Positions 17,205 to 25,190 of a DNA stretch of 64,000 bases are shown piece by piece. The position numbers and the translations under genes were made by a program. Under the pieces are notes generated by a model. It was given only the letters and a program-made list of their open reading frames with translations. It did no database searches and was not told the origin of the DNA. How positions within the stretch are numbered: position 1 is the stretch's first letter; the number at the start of each line of letters is the position of its first letter. The DNA is from JBOGNO01 sp050747245 (lineage in GTDB: Bacteria; Acidobacteriota; Terriglobia; Acidiferrales; UBA7541): assembly GCA_050747245.1 (NCBI GenBank), contig JBOGNO010000003.1, forward strand, positions 277,738 to 341,737, in the 5' to 3' direction.

Positions 17205-17242
17205 GGGAGGCTCGAACTCAGGCGAGCCTCCCACCTCATTTT
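17205..17242 (+). terminator. orphan intrinsic-terminator hairpin
   Basis: Stem GGGAGGCTCG / CGAGCCTCCC (10 bp, 8-base loop) followed by ACCTCATTTTTT on the plus strand. No plus-strand gene ends upstream within the 17006-17334 gap, so it could end an unannotated small RNA, or be an early stop for the transcript of the next gene at 17335. The rest of this gap shows nothing else I can name. Confidence 0.5.
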
Positions 17243-17334
17243 TTCGGCGAAAAAGTATCGGGCGCGGCAGACGGCCATTTTATGACCGAAACTTTCGCGG
17301 CGGGCTTGCGTTAGCTTAGATAGGAGGCGCGAAT

Positions 17335-18108
17335 ATGAAAACAATGCAAAAGGCATTTCTCTTTTCGATTGCAGCACTTCTGATTTTGGTGGGAACGCGC
17401 GCCAGCGGGCAGCAAGGGCAGAGCCAAAGCCAGCAGCAGAAGCCGACGGACATGAGCGGGATGGACATGGGCACGATGCACCACGATACGGCGTCGGACC
17501 CGGAAGCAGCGCGCGGAGCCCACGAGGCCATGGGGGACATGCACATGGACATGGGGCCGCACATGAAGATGACGGATCTTCGCCCGGCAAACCCCGTAGA
17601 TCAGGAGCGCGCGGGAAAAATGGTGGAAACACTGCGCGCGTCCATCGACAAGTACAAGGATTACCGCGTGGCGCTGGCGGATGGATTTCAGATTTTTCTT
17701 CCCAAATTGCCGCAGCCGCACTACCACTTCACGAATTACCGCTATGCCTACGAAGCGCAATTCACATTCAATCCCGAGCATCCGACTTCGCTGCTGTACA
17801 AAAAGACGGCCGACGGATATGAACTCGAAGGAGCGATGTACACAGCGCCGCGGCGATTTACGGAGGACCAACTGAACGAGCGTGTGCCGCTGAGCGTGGC
17901 GCGCTGGCACGAGCACGTGAATTTCTGCACGCCGCCGAAAGGCACTCCTGCGACACAGACGGATTGGAAGAAATTCGGGCTGGGCGGCACGATCGCAACG
18001 GAAGGTGCCTGCCAAGAGGCGGGAGGGGTCTGGCATCCCATCATTTTCGGGTGGATGGTCCACGTGTATCCTTATCAGACAGACCCGGAGAAAATCTGGG
18101 CGCACTGA
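17335..18108 (+). CDS. exported Met/His-rich protein, possible metal binder
   Basis: 257 residues; AGGAGG lies before ATG 17335. A signal peptide (1-25) ends near ASGQ. Residues 40-80 are packed with Met, His and Asp (DMSGMDMGTMHHD, then GDMHMDMGPHMKM), a composition seen in periplasmic copper-binding segments of CopA/PcoA and CopB type. The remainder (about 85-257) is a soluble domain with HYHF, RWHEHVNFC and WHPIIFGWMVHVYPY, i.e. many histidines, plus two cysteines. I do not recognise a named family. Metal binding is inferred from composition only. It is followed nine bases later by another small gene. Confidence 0.7.
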   Translation: MKTMQKAFLFSIAALLILVGTRASGQQGQSQSQQQKPTDMSGMDMGTMHHDTASDPEAARGAHEAMGDMHMDMGPHMKMTDLRPANPVDQERAGKMVETLRASIDKYKDYRVALADGFQIFLPKLPQPHYHFTNYRYAYEAQFTFNPEHPTSLLYKKTADGYELEGAMYTAPRRFTEDQLNERVPLSVARWHEHVNFCTPPKGTPATQTDWKKFGLGGTIATEGACQEAGGVWHPIIFGWMVHVYPYQTDPEKIWAH

Positions 18109-18117
18109 GAAGGACTC

Positions 18118-18579
18118 GTGGCGCAAAAGAAACCGACGCACGCGCAGGCGCAACTGCAGCTGCAACTTTACGATTTGCGGCGGGAAGCGCAATTGCGAAA
18201 AGCCCGCGAATGGTTCCTCGGGAAGTACCACGCAAGGACGCTCGAAGAAGCGTTTCAACTGACGCCGCCCGGTTCGCGGGAAAGCGCCATGGCGCGAATG
18301 GTGACGACCTACTGGGACCAGGCGTGCGCCTATCTCAATTACGGGTTGCTGCACGAAGGGCTTTTCTTCGAATCCACCGGTGAGTTTTTCTCCGTGTACG
18401 AACAGCTCCGGCCGTTTTTGCCTGCACTGCGGCGGAGATACAAACACAAGCACCTCTATGAACACCTGGAGCGCGCCGCATTGCGATACGAAAAATGGAT
18501 GAGCCGCCGCGCGCCCGGATGGATGAAAGACGCACGGGAGGGGAGAGTTGAGAATCGAAAGGGCCGCAACCGGAGTTGA
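18118..18579 (+). CDS. hypothetical protein
   Basis: 153 residues from GTG 18118 (GAAGG five to six bases upstream), only nine bases after the Met/His-rich gene, so probably the same transcript. The sequence is soluble, mostly helical and basic (Gln-rich start, then a body with TTYWDQACAYLNYGLLHEGLFFES). It has no signal peptide or transmembrane segment. No family recognised. The basic tail GRVENRKGRNRS overlaps the terminator stem. Confidence 0.6.
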   Translation: MAQKKPTHAQAQLQLQLYDLRREAQLRKAREWFLGKYHARTLEEAFQLTPPGSRESAMARMVTTYWDQACAYLNYGLLHEGLFFESTGEFFSVYEQLRPFLPALRRRYKHKHLYEHLERAALRYEKWMSRRAPGWMKDAREGRVENRKGRNRS

Positions 18580-18594
18580 AACCGGCCGCGGCCC
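18561..18594. terminator. convergent terminator hairpin
   Basis: GGGCCGC / GCGGCCC with an inner CCGG pairing, between the convergent hypothetical gene (ends 18579) and the superoxide dismutase gene (ends 18621). The minus-strand side is followed by TTTCGATTCTC, so it serves sod better than the plus-strand gene. Confidence 0.5.
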
Positions 18595-18620
18595 GTCGAA
18601 TATTTCCTACGGAGACGGAT

Positions 18621-19265
18621 TTATTTCTTTGCGTGCGTGAAGTTGTCGGTGATCTGATCCCAGTTAAGGGTGTTCCACCAGGCTTCGATATATTCGGGGC
18701 GACGATTCTGATACTTCAAGTAGTAGGCGTGCTCCCAGACGTCGAGGCCCATGACCGCCTTGCCGCCATTGATAATCGGGTTGTCCTGGTTGGGCGTGGA
18801 GTCCACGACGAGTTTGCCGCCCTGGAAGAACAGCCAGGCCCACCCGGAGCCGAAGCGCGTCGTCGCGGCCTGACCTAATTTTGTCTTGAACTCGGCGAAT
18901 GAGCCGAACGCCGAAGAAATGGCGGAGGCCAATTCACCCTTGGGTTCGCCGCCGCCACCCTTCTTCATAATCTTCCAGAACATCGAATGATTCATGTGCC
19001 CACCGCCATTGTTGCGAACGGCGGTGCGGATGTTCTCCGGCACGCGGTCGAGATGGGCGAGCAAGTCTTCGACGGAGAGCTTTTGAAGATCGGCGTGGCC
19101 ATCAAGGGCCTTATTGAGATTGGTGACATAAGCTCCGTGGTGCTTGTCGTGATGGATTTCCATAGTTTTGGCGTCAATGTAAGGTTCAAGTGCGTCGAAA
19201 GAATAAGGCAGCGGCGGAAGTTGATGAGTGGCGGCCGCCGTGCCCGGTGCTGCGGATTGAGACAT
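18621..19265 (-). CDS. Mn/Fe superoxide dismutase
   Basis: 214 residues. All four metal ligands are present: H38 (MEIHHDKHHGAYV), H93 (NHSMFW), D175 and H179 (GLDVWEHAYY). GGGHMNHSMFW, GSGWAWL and TPNQDNP favour manganese, though metal use by this family cannot be fixed by eye. The ~14-residue Ala/Ser-rich N-terminus before LPPLPYSF is longer than usual but lacks a hydrophobic core, so the enzyme should be cytoplasmic. It removes superoxide. AGGAGG precedes the ATG, and a TATAAT promoter lies 33 bases upstream. Confidence 0.96.
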   Translation of the reverse strand: MSQSAAPGTAAATHQLPPLPYSFDALEPYIDAKTMEIHHDKHHGAYVTNLNKALDGHADLQKLSVEDLLAHLDRVPENIRTAVRNNGGGHMNHSMFWKIMKKGGGGEPKGELASAISSAFGSFAEFKTKLGQAATTRFGSGWAWLFFQGGKLVVDSTPNQDNPIINGGKAVMGLDVWEHAYYLKYQNRRPEYIEAWWNTLNWDQITDNFTHAKK

Positions 19266-19297
19266 AGATTCCTCCTTGATGAATCGTGCTCCACGCT

Positions 19298-19326
19298 ATT
19301 ATACCCCTGCCAGCGCTGAGGGCGAA
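19298..19326 (-). promoter_or_regulatory. promoter of the superoxide dismutase gene
   Basis: Minus strand: TTCGCC (19326-19321), 17-base spacer, perfect TATAAT (19303-19298). Start near 19291 gives a ~26-base leader before ATG 19265. The weak -35 suggests an activator or extended contacts. Confidence 0.6.
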
Positions 19327-19364
19327 CCTCTCGGATGAAATCGAGAGAGCGGGAAGGAGTTGCA

Positions 19365-20066
19365 ATGCCTGCAACGGCTCATGTGGAGACACATTTCACG
19401 GCGAGCGATGCCGTGCGCGACATCGTAATCGGGATGTCGGATGGATTGACGGTACCGTTTGCGCTGGCCGCGGGCCTGACCGGCGTGGTGGCCGCGACGG
19501 CGACGGGATTAATCGTAACAGCCGGGTTCGCGGAAATCGCCGCCGGCTCCATCGCGATGGGGCTGGGGGGATATCTGGCGGCCAAGACGGACGCCGAACA
19601 TTACGCCGCGGAAGTCCTTCGAGAAATCCGGGAGACGGAAGAATTGCCGGAGATTGAAACCGAAGAGGTGGCAAAGGTTTTTCGAGAATACGGGCTGACG
19701 GCAGAGCAAATGGCTCCAGTCGTGAGCGCCATCTGTGGGAACCAGAAGCGCTGGGTGGATTTCATGATGAGGTTCGAGCTGGGGCTCGAAGAGCCGGATC
19801 CTGCGCGAGCGGGGCGCAGTGCCGGAACCATCGCAGCATCTTACGTGGTGGGAGGATTGATTCCGCTGGCGCCGTACATGCTGATAGCACACGTGCTGAC
19901 GGCGCTTTGGGTTTCGGTGGGCGTGACGCTTGCGGCGCTATTTATATTCGGCGCGGTGAAAGGGAGATTCACGGGCGTGAGTCCGTGGCGCGGAGGAATA
20001 CAAACGGTGATCGTCGGCGGACTGGCAGCGAGCGCGGCGTTTCTAATTGCGCGGCTGATCCGTTGA
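19365..20066 (+). CDS. VIT1/CCC1-family transporter
   Basis: 233 residues from ATG 19365 (GGAAGGAG five bases upstream). The start ASDAVRDIVIGMSDGLTVPFALAAGL is the typical first helix of VIT1/CCC1 proteins, followed by GFAEIAAGSIAMGLGGYLAAKTDAEHY with the conserved Glu/Met/Tyr positions. A cytoplasmic Glu-rich loop (about 85-150, with EEVAKVFREYG) is the metal-binding region. Three more helices end the chain. The family exports Fe2+ or Mn2+ from the cytoplasm by H+ antiport. Being back-to-back with superoxide dismutase fits iron/manganese and oxidative-stress control. Confidence 0.9.
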   Translation: MPATAHVETHFTASDAVRDIVIGMSDGLTVPFALAAGLTGVVAATATGLIVTAGFAEIAAGSIAMGLGGYLAAKTDAEHYAAEVLREIRETEELPEIETEEVAKVFREYGLTAEQMAPVVSAICGNQKRWVDFMMRFELGLEEPDPARAGRSAGTIAASYVVGGLIPLAPYMLIAHVLTALWVSVGVTLAALFIFGAVKGRFTGVSPWRGGIQTVIVGGLAASAAFLIARLIR

Positions 20067-20092
20067 AAAATCACGCCGCCGCAAAACCTGAA

Positions 20093-21631
20093 TTACTTCT
20101 TTTCCGGCTCGGCGCCCAGATCGCCAAAGGGCCAGAGTCCGAAAGCCTTCAAGAACCCGTCCTGGTGCTTCTCGACGAGCATGCGAGCGGACTTTTCCGC
20201 AGGCCAGGGTGTGGCGAGGCGATCGGGGCGATCCGCAATCCAGAAAGCTGTGAGCGCCATGACGGTGGCGTCGCGAGTGAGGATTTCCGGCTTCACTTTA
20301 TCGAGCGTATCCACAGGTGAGTGATGCGTGTATTTGTAGTCGGGCGAATCCTGGCCGAGGTTGATGCCCGGGAGCCCAGCCAGAATGAACGGGCCGGTGT
20401 CGGTTCCGAAAACGGTGTGGTCATTGACTTCGAGATCGCCGAAAGATTCGATGGCTTCCGTAAATTTCTTTACGGCGGGAATGAGGTCGTCCCGGCCGCC
20501 CAGTTCGAGGCTATCCACAGGGCCCTGACCATTATCGAGAATCACCGCAGCAACGTGATTGGCCATTTCCGCTTGATGGGCTTTCGCATAAGCGATGGAA
20601 CCGAGCAGGCCCTGCTCTTCGCCGGTGAACAAGACGAAGCGAAGCGTGCGGCGGGGTTTGTAACCGGACTTGACGATGGCTTCCGCGGCGCCGAGCGTTG
20701 TGGCCACGCCGCAACCATTGTCAGTCGAGCCTTCGGCGAGATCCCAAGAATCGAGATGGCCTCCCACTACGATGATTTGCTCCGGATGCTCGGTTCCGGG
20801 GATTTCGCCGACGACGTTGGCGGTCTCCACAGGGCCGGAAGTGAAGCGATTCTGCACGTCCATTTTCAGCTGCACAGTCTTTCCGCGATCGATGAATCTT
20901 TCGAGCATGTCCTGATCTTCTGCGGCGATGCTGACGACGGGAATGTCGTAATAGGTGTTGAATCCGAGAGCGCCGGTGTGCGTGAGGTGCATGCCGATTG
21001 ATTTCGAGCCGCCCTGGCCGCCGATGACGGCGATGGCGTGAGCGTCATACGCAGCCTTCAGGAACGGGCCGAACGACGAGAAGTTTTTCATGCGATCCTC
21101 GGGGGCCACGCCGCGCTGCACGATTAGCAGGACCTTCCCGGACCATTTCGACTGGTTCTCCTTCATCTCATCCGCGAGGCGGTTGATATTCACGGAAACG
21201 AGGTCGCCTTCAGCACCACCCTCAGGCGTGGAGCCGACCCAGCCCATAGCGTCCACAGTTAGGCGGTGTTCGGCGGGCGAAACCATTCGGGCGGTGGCCG
21301 AGATGCGCGTCCATCCGCGGAAAAGTTGCCAGGACTCGGTGTGGACGTTTTGCAGGCCGATGTCTTTCATCCTTTGCGCGCCCCAGGTGATGGCCTGCTG
21401 GGCGGCAGGGGAGCCGGTGAGGCGCCCTCCAATCTCGTCGCTCAACTGCGTGAGGAACGCGAACGCATGGGTATCCAACATTCCGGCTCCGGCGATGGCC
21501 GTGAGCGCTTTGAGGGTGCCATCCTGCTCCGGCGAGGGAGGCTCATCGGGCCGGGGGGCGGCGCGCCCAACAACCATGAAAAGAAGAATCAATGCTGAGA
21601 AAGAAGCCAGCAAACACCGTTTGTGCGCCAT
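20093..21631 (-). CDS. M28-family zinc metallopeptidase, exported
   Basis: 512 residues from ATG 21631, supported by AGGAGA seven bases upstream and a signal peptide (MAHKRCLLASFSALILLFMVVG). A PA-type insert (about 120-270, VQRGVAPEDR) precedes the M28 catalytic core. Zinc ligands and catalytic acids appear in order: GGHLDSWD, FTGEEQGLLGS, the ILDNGQGP segment and YTHHSPVDTLDKV. This is the aminopeptidase/carboxypeptidase Q-like layout. It should act in the periplasm or outside the cell on peptides. Its stop lies 26 bp from the convergent transporter stop. Confidence 0.9.
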   Translation of the reverse strand: MAHKRCLLASFSALILLFMVVGRAAPRPDEPPSPEQDGTLKALTAIAGAGMLDTHAFAFLTQLSDEIGGRLTGSPAAQQAITWGAQRMKDIGLQNVHTESWQLFRGWTRISATARMVSPAEHRLTVDAMGWVGSTPEGGAEGDLVSVNINRLADEMKENQSKWSGKVLLIVQRGVAPEDRMKNFSSFGPFLKAAYDAHAIAVIGGQGGSKSIGMHLTHTGALGFNTYYDIPVVSIAAEDQDMLERFIDRGKTVQLKMDVQNRFTSGPVETANVVGEIPGTEHPEQIIVVGGHLDSWDLAEGSTDNGCGVATTLGAAEAIVKSGYKPRRTLRFVLFTGEEQGLLGSIAYAKAHQAEMANHVAAVILDNGQGPVDSLELGGRDDLIPAVKKFTEAIESFGDLEVNDHTVFGTDTGPFILAGLPGINLGQDSPDYKYTHHSPVDTLDKVKPEILTRDATVMALTAFWIADRPDRLATPWPAEKSARMLVEKHQDGFLKAFGLWPFGDLGAEPEKK

Positions 21632-22295
21632 CGAGAAATCTCCTGAATGATTTGGCCGGGAAGGAAGGGGTGCAAGTGCCCACCCGGGAGGGGAGATTGT
21701 TACAAAGGAAGGGCGGGGAGTCAAAAAGAAGTCAGGCGGGGATAGGAACGGAATCAACGAATTTCCCGAGGATTGCATCTAAAAAATGGGAACCAGTATG
21801 TGCGCGTTCGATCCCGCCGCAAGAGAAGCCCTACAGGAATTCTTGAGCGAAGCGGTGCGCGCGGTGGAATGGAGAGTGCCGCTGAAACTGGCGTTGAATA
21901 GCGGTCTGACGCGAGGCATGACACTTGCGATTGAGGAACACAGTGCGAGTTGTGTCCATGCTAGTGAGAATGGGGAAGCGTAGAATTACGGAGACGTAGC
22001 AAAGGGGCGAACCCCAGACCGTTTTCGTGGGTTTTTGACGAGACGCATTCGCCCAAAGCTGCATCATAAAAACTAGCAGACTTGGGAAACTGCCGAGTCT
22101 TCCGGATGGCTAGGCTCAACCATCCACGAATTGAAGTCGAGTGGGGTTCGGTTGGAGGGTTGGGCGATGGGTTATCCCTTTCAGCAAGAAAAGTGTAGGA
22201 TAGTACGGAAGTCCTATTCTCCCCAGCCCGCGGTTCTAGTACTTTTAGTTTCCTCCGCGGTACGTGTGCGCGGAAATTGAAAGCGAGTGAGAACC
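21632..22295. other. intergenic region between divergent genes
   Basis: The 664-bp space between the M28 and TonB genes has no firm gene. A 65-codon plus-strand frame (21786-21983, starting MGTSMCAFDPAAREALQEFL) has a protein-like first half but no ribosome site. Two hairpins lie at 22078-22100 (AGACT/AGTCT) and 22104-22125 (GGATGG/CCATCC), and an inverted repeat lies around 22197-22221 (TAGGATAG..CCTATTC). These may belong to a leader of the tonB transcript; I cannot match them to a known riboswitch. Confidence 0.5.
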
Positions 22296-23342
22296 ATGGC
22301 TACGAATTCAAATCAAGCAATCTTCGGCTTGCTCCCAGAGGGAAAGCCACGCTGGAAATCCTTCGGCTCAGCAGCCGGAATTGAATTCGTCGCCCTGGCG
22401 CTGCTGATCTGGGTCCCCGTGTTATTGCCGCAAAGATTCAATCCGATAATGCATTTCATGATGACGCCCATCGCGGCGCCGCCGGTGGTGGCCTGGAAGC
22501 CGCAGCCTTACAAGCCCGCCATGCAACCGAAGAAAATTGTGGTGGTGAAGAGGGACGAACCGAAACCTCTGCCTCCGCCCCCGGTGGCTGAAGTCGTAAA
22601 ACCTAAATTGATCGCGCCGGTGTTCAGCGCTCCCATCGCCAAGCCGGGGAGCGCCCATCGAGATGCCAAGCGACCAGACATGCCGGAAGTGGCGCAGACG
22701 CTTCCGAAGGTAAATGAATTTTCTGGAGGAAGTTCGGCGTTGCCGACGCTGCGCAAACCCCGAGAAGCCGTGCAGACGGGCGGGTTCGGAGATCCCAACG
22801 GGGTTCCCGATAACGGCAGGCGAGACCGTTCGCCCAACATCGCGACGCTTGGCTCCTACGATATGCCGGCAGGGCCAGGATACGGAAACGGGACGGGCGG
22901 TGCGAAAGGGGCGCGCGGTGTGGTGGCCAGCAGCGGATTCGGTAACGGCGTGGCGATTGGCGGAGGCGGAAACGGCAAGGGCCGCGCGGGCGTGCAACAA
23001 GGGGTGTTCGCGGATCAGCGGCCAACGACCGAAGCCCCGAAAGTGCGCCAGACGTCGACCAGCTCCGGAAAGACGACACCGGCAGTAATACTTTTTAAGC
23101 CGAAACCAGTCTACACGCAGCAGGCGATCGACAAGCGTATTGAGGGAGACGTCCTGCTGGAGGTAGCATTTTCGGCAACGGGAGAAGTTCAAGTGTTGGG
23201 AGTGAAGCAGGGATTGGGCTATGGTTTGGATGAGACTGCCGTAACAGCAGCCAAACAGATTCGATTCAAGCCGGCGCAGCAAGACGGACATCCCGTGGAT
23301 TCCACGGCTGTCGTGCACATCGTTTACGAATTGGCGTACTGA
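22296..23342 (+). CDS. TonB-family energy transducer
   Basis: 348 residues from ATG 22296 (a GTG three codons earlier is possible). One inner-membrane helix (about 27-45), a proline/lysine-rich periplasmic stalk (EPKPLPPPPVAEVVKPK), a Gly/Asn-rich stretch (about 185-240), and a C-terminal TonB domain (about 260-348) with KPKPVYTQQAIDKRIEGDVLLE and ending VHIVYELAY. It would couple proton-motive force to outer-membrane receptors or act as a mechanical link. No exbB/exbD or receptor gene is near. It is followed after 13 bp by an M48 protease gene, probably one operon. Confidence 0.9.
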   Translation: MATNSNQAIFGLLPEGKPRWKSFGSAAGIEFVALALLIWVPVLLPQRFNPIMHFMMTPIAAPPVVAWKPQPYKPAMQPKKIVVVKRDEPKPLPPPPVAEVVKPKLIAPVFSAPIAKPGSAHRDAKRPDMPEVAQTLPKVNEFSGGSSALPTLRKPREAVQTGGFGDPNGVPDNGRRDRSPNIATLGSYDMPAGPGYGNGTGGAKGARGVVASSGFGNGVAIGGGGNGKGRAGVQQGVFADQRPTTEAPKVRQTSTSSGKTTPAVILFKPKPVYTQQAIDKRIEGDVLLEVAFSATGEVQVLGVKQGLGYGLDETAVTAAKQIRFKPAQQDGHPVDSTAVVHIVYELAY

Positions 23343-23355
23343 GGGAGATGAGGAA

Positions 23356-25068
23356 ATGGAATTCTGGAAGAAGTCACTAAGCATCGCGGCGCTGGTTGCC
23401 GTCGTCCCCATTTGGACGGCTGCGCAAGATACCCAACAGAGTGAGACGCAAGCACCCGCTTCGGCACTCGACCAGATCATCGATCACGTCGCAGCGCAGG
23501 AGCAGCACGAAGTACAGATGCTGCGCCGTTATAATCCTATTGTGGAGACCTACATTCAGGACATGAAGCCGGACAGGGAGCTCGGCATGGTCCCGGCAAA
23601 GGACCACTATTTTCTCAGTGTAGCTGATCTGAGCAAAGGCGTGTCCGAGCGTTCGATGGTGGACAAGCAGAAAAAGAGCGGTAAATTCTCGAAGCTCAAT
23701 CCGCTAAACATGGGCGGGCTTCTCTCCTCCGATTACATCCCCGAGGGATTCCTCGAGATGATCTACGTTGATCCGGCGGGGTTCAACCGGCAGAACTATA
23801 ATTTCGATTATGTCCGCCGGGAATTCCTGGGTGAAGTGAGATGTTTCGTCTTCGACGTAACCCCGAAGCCTCATTCGGGAAAAGGAAGATTCTTGGGCCG
23901 CATCTGGGTGGAGGATCAGGGCTACAACGTCGTGAGGTTCAACGGCGTATTCACTCCCCAGGTCAACACGTTTACGTTGAATTTACATTTTGACAGTTGG
24001 CGGCAGAACGTGGCGCCCAATATCTGGGTGCCTTCGTATGTGTTCAGCGAGGAGTCGGACCTGAGAGACGCGCTCTTCACGCACGTGAGGTTTAAGGCCC
24101 AGACGAGATTGTGGGGTTACAACGTCCGCGGCGGTAGCCATGAAGAAGAGTTCAGCGAACTGAAGGTGGAGTCACCGACGATCCAGGACCAGTCCCCTGC
24201 GGCTTCCACGGATAGCTCGCCGCTTCAATCCGAAAGGCAATGGCAGCACGAGGCAGAGCAAAACGTGGTGGACAAACTACAGCGCAGCGGACTGATCGCA
24301 CCTCCGGGAGAAGTGGACAAGGTGATGGACACGGTGGTCAACAACCTGGAAGTCACCAACAACCTGGACATCCAGCCGGAAATTCATTGCCGCGTACTGC
24401 TGACGACGACGCTGGAGTCTTTCTCCATCGGACACACGATAGTCATCAGCCGCGGTCTGCTCGATGTGCTGCCGGATGAAGCCAGCCTGGCCGTCATTCT
24501 CGCCCACGAGATGGGGCACGTCATGCTGGGCCAGCCGCTCGATGACCGATATGCGTTCAATGATCAGACGCTATTCGCAACGCAGGATGCTTTCCGCGCG
24601 CTAACGTTTCGCTCCAACGAGCACGATGAAGCAGCGGCCACTGCGAAATCCCTTGAACTGCTCAAGAATTCGCCGTACAAGGACAAGCTTGCAACTGCCG
24701 GGCTGTTCATGAAGCAGTTAGATGCCGAGCAAAAAGCCCTGCCGGCACTCATTAGCGGGCATCTGGGAAGCCGGGTATCTGTCAATACGCAAATTGAACA
24801 GGCGGCACCCGCACCGGATGCGAAGAAGCTCGACCAGGTGGCGGCGCTCCCGCTAGGTTCGCGCGTCAAGCTCGACCCTTGGAACGACCGGCTCGAGCTG
24901 GTGAAGAGCAAGACGCCCGTTATTTTGTCCGAACGAGAGAAGATGCCGTTTGAAGTCGCGCCTTTCTTTCCCTATCTAACGAGGTATGCTACGCCCGCGG
25001 CAACTTCACCGGCTTCAACGGAGCCGGCCAAGGCGGATGTGGCGAAGAAAGACCCGCAATCGAACTGA
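23356..25068 (+). CDS. M48-family metallopeptidase, exported, with N-terminal extension
   Basis: 570 residues; GAGG lies just before the ATG and a signal peptide ends near AAQ (residue 23). Residues 25-270 form a beta-rich domain resembling an outer-membrane-lipoprotein-like sensor module (RIWVEDQGYNVVRFNGVF). The protease part (about 300-480) has VILAHEMGHVMLG (HEMGH zinc site) and the distal Glu in SNEHDEAAATA. Length well above typical M48 (~300-480). It shares a transcript with tonB. The role is unknown; envelope-protein processing is a guess. A strong terminator follows. Confidence 0.82.
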   Translation: MEFWKKSLSIAALVAVVPIWTAAQDTQQSETQAPASALDQIIDHVAAQEQHEVQMLRRYNPIVETYIQDMKPDRELGMVPAKDHYFLSVADLSKGVSERSMVDKQKKSGKFSKLNPLNMGGLLSSDYIPEGFLEMIYVDPAGFNRQNYNFDYVRREFLGEVRCFVFDVTPKPHSGKGRFLGRIWVEDQGYNVVRFNGVFTPQVNTFTLNLHFDSWRQNVAPNIWVPSYVFSEESDLRDALFTHVRFKAQTRLWGYNVRGGSHEEEFSELKVESPTIQDQSPAASTDSSPLQSERQWQHEAEQNVVDKLQRSGLIAPPGEVDKVMDTVVNNLEVTNNLDIQPEIHCRVLLTTTLESFSIGHTIVISRGLLDVLPDEASLAVILAHEMGHVMLGQPLDDRYAFNDQTLFATQDAFRALTFRSNEHDEAAATAKSLELLKNSPYKDKLATAGLFMKQLDAEQKALPALISGHLGSRVSVNTQIEQAAPAPDAKKLDQVAALPLGSRVKLDPWNDRLELVKSKTPVILSEREKMPFEVAPFFPYLTRYATPAATSPASTEPAKADVAKKDPQSN

Positions 25069-25086
25069 CTTAGAACCAAAACCAGA

Positions 25087-25123
25087 CGCCCGGCAGCGCG
25101 AAAGCTCTGCCGGGCGCTTTTTT
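25087..25123 (+). terminator. intrinsic terminator of the tonB-M48 operon
   Basis: 10-bp stem CGCCCGGCAG / CTGCCGGGCG with a GCGAAAGC-type loop, followed by CTTTTTT, 19 bp after the M48 stop. A textbook rho-independent terminator. Confidence 0.92.
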
Positions 25124-25190
25124 GAAGTGACTGCGCCCGACGAGAATCCCTTCCCAAGTGTGTGCCTGTTGAGGGAAACTCACAAACGGC

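Noticed and set aside
17311..18465. Minus-strand frame of 384 codons
   Set aside because: Antisense to the Met/His-rich gene, which has a signal peptide and ribosome site.
21786..21983. 65-codon gene upstream of tonB
   Set aside because: No ribosome site and composition fades in the second half; mentioned only within the intergenic entry.
22422..23480. Minus-strand frame of 352 codons
   Set aside because: Antisense to tonB and the start of the M48 gene; Arg-rich low-complexity.
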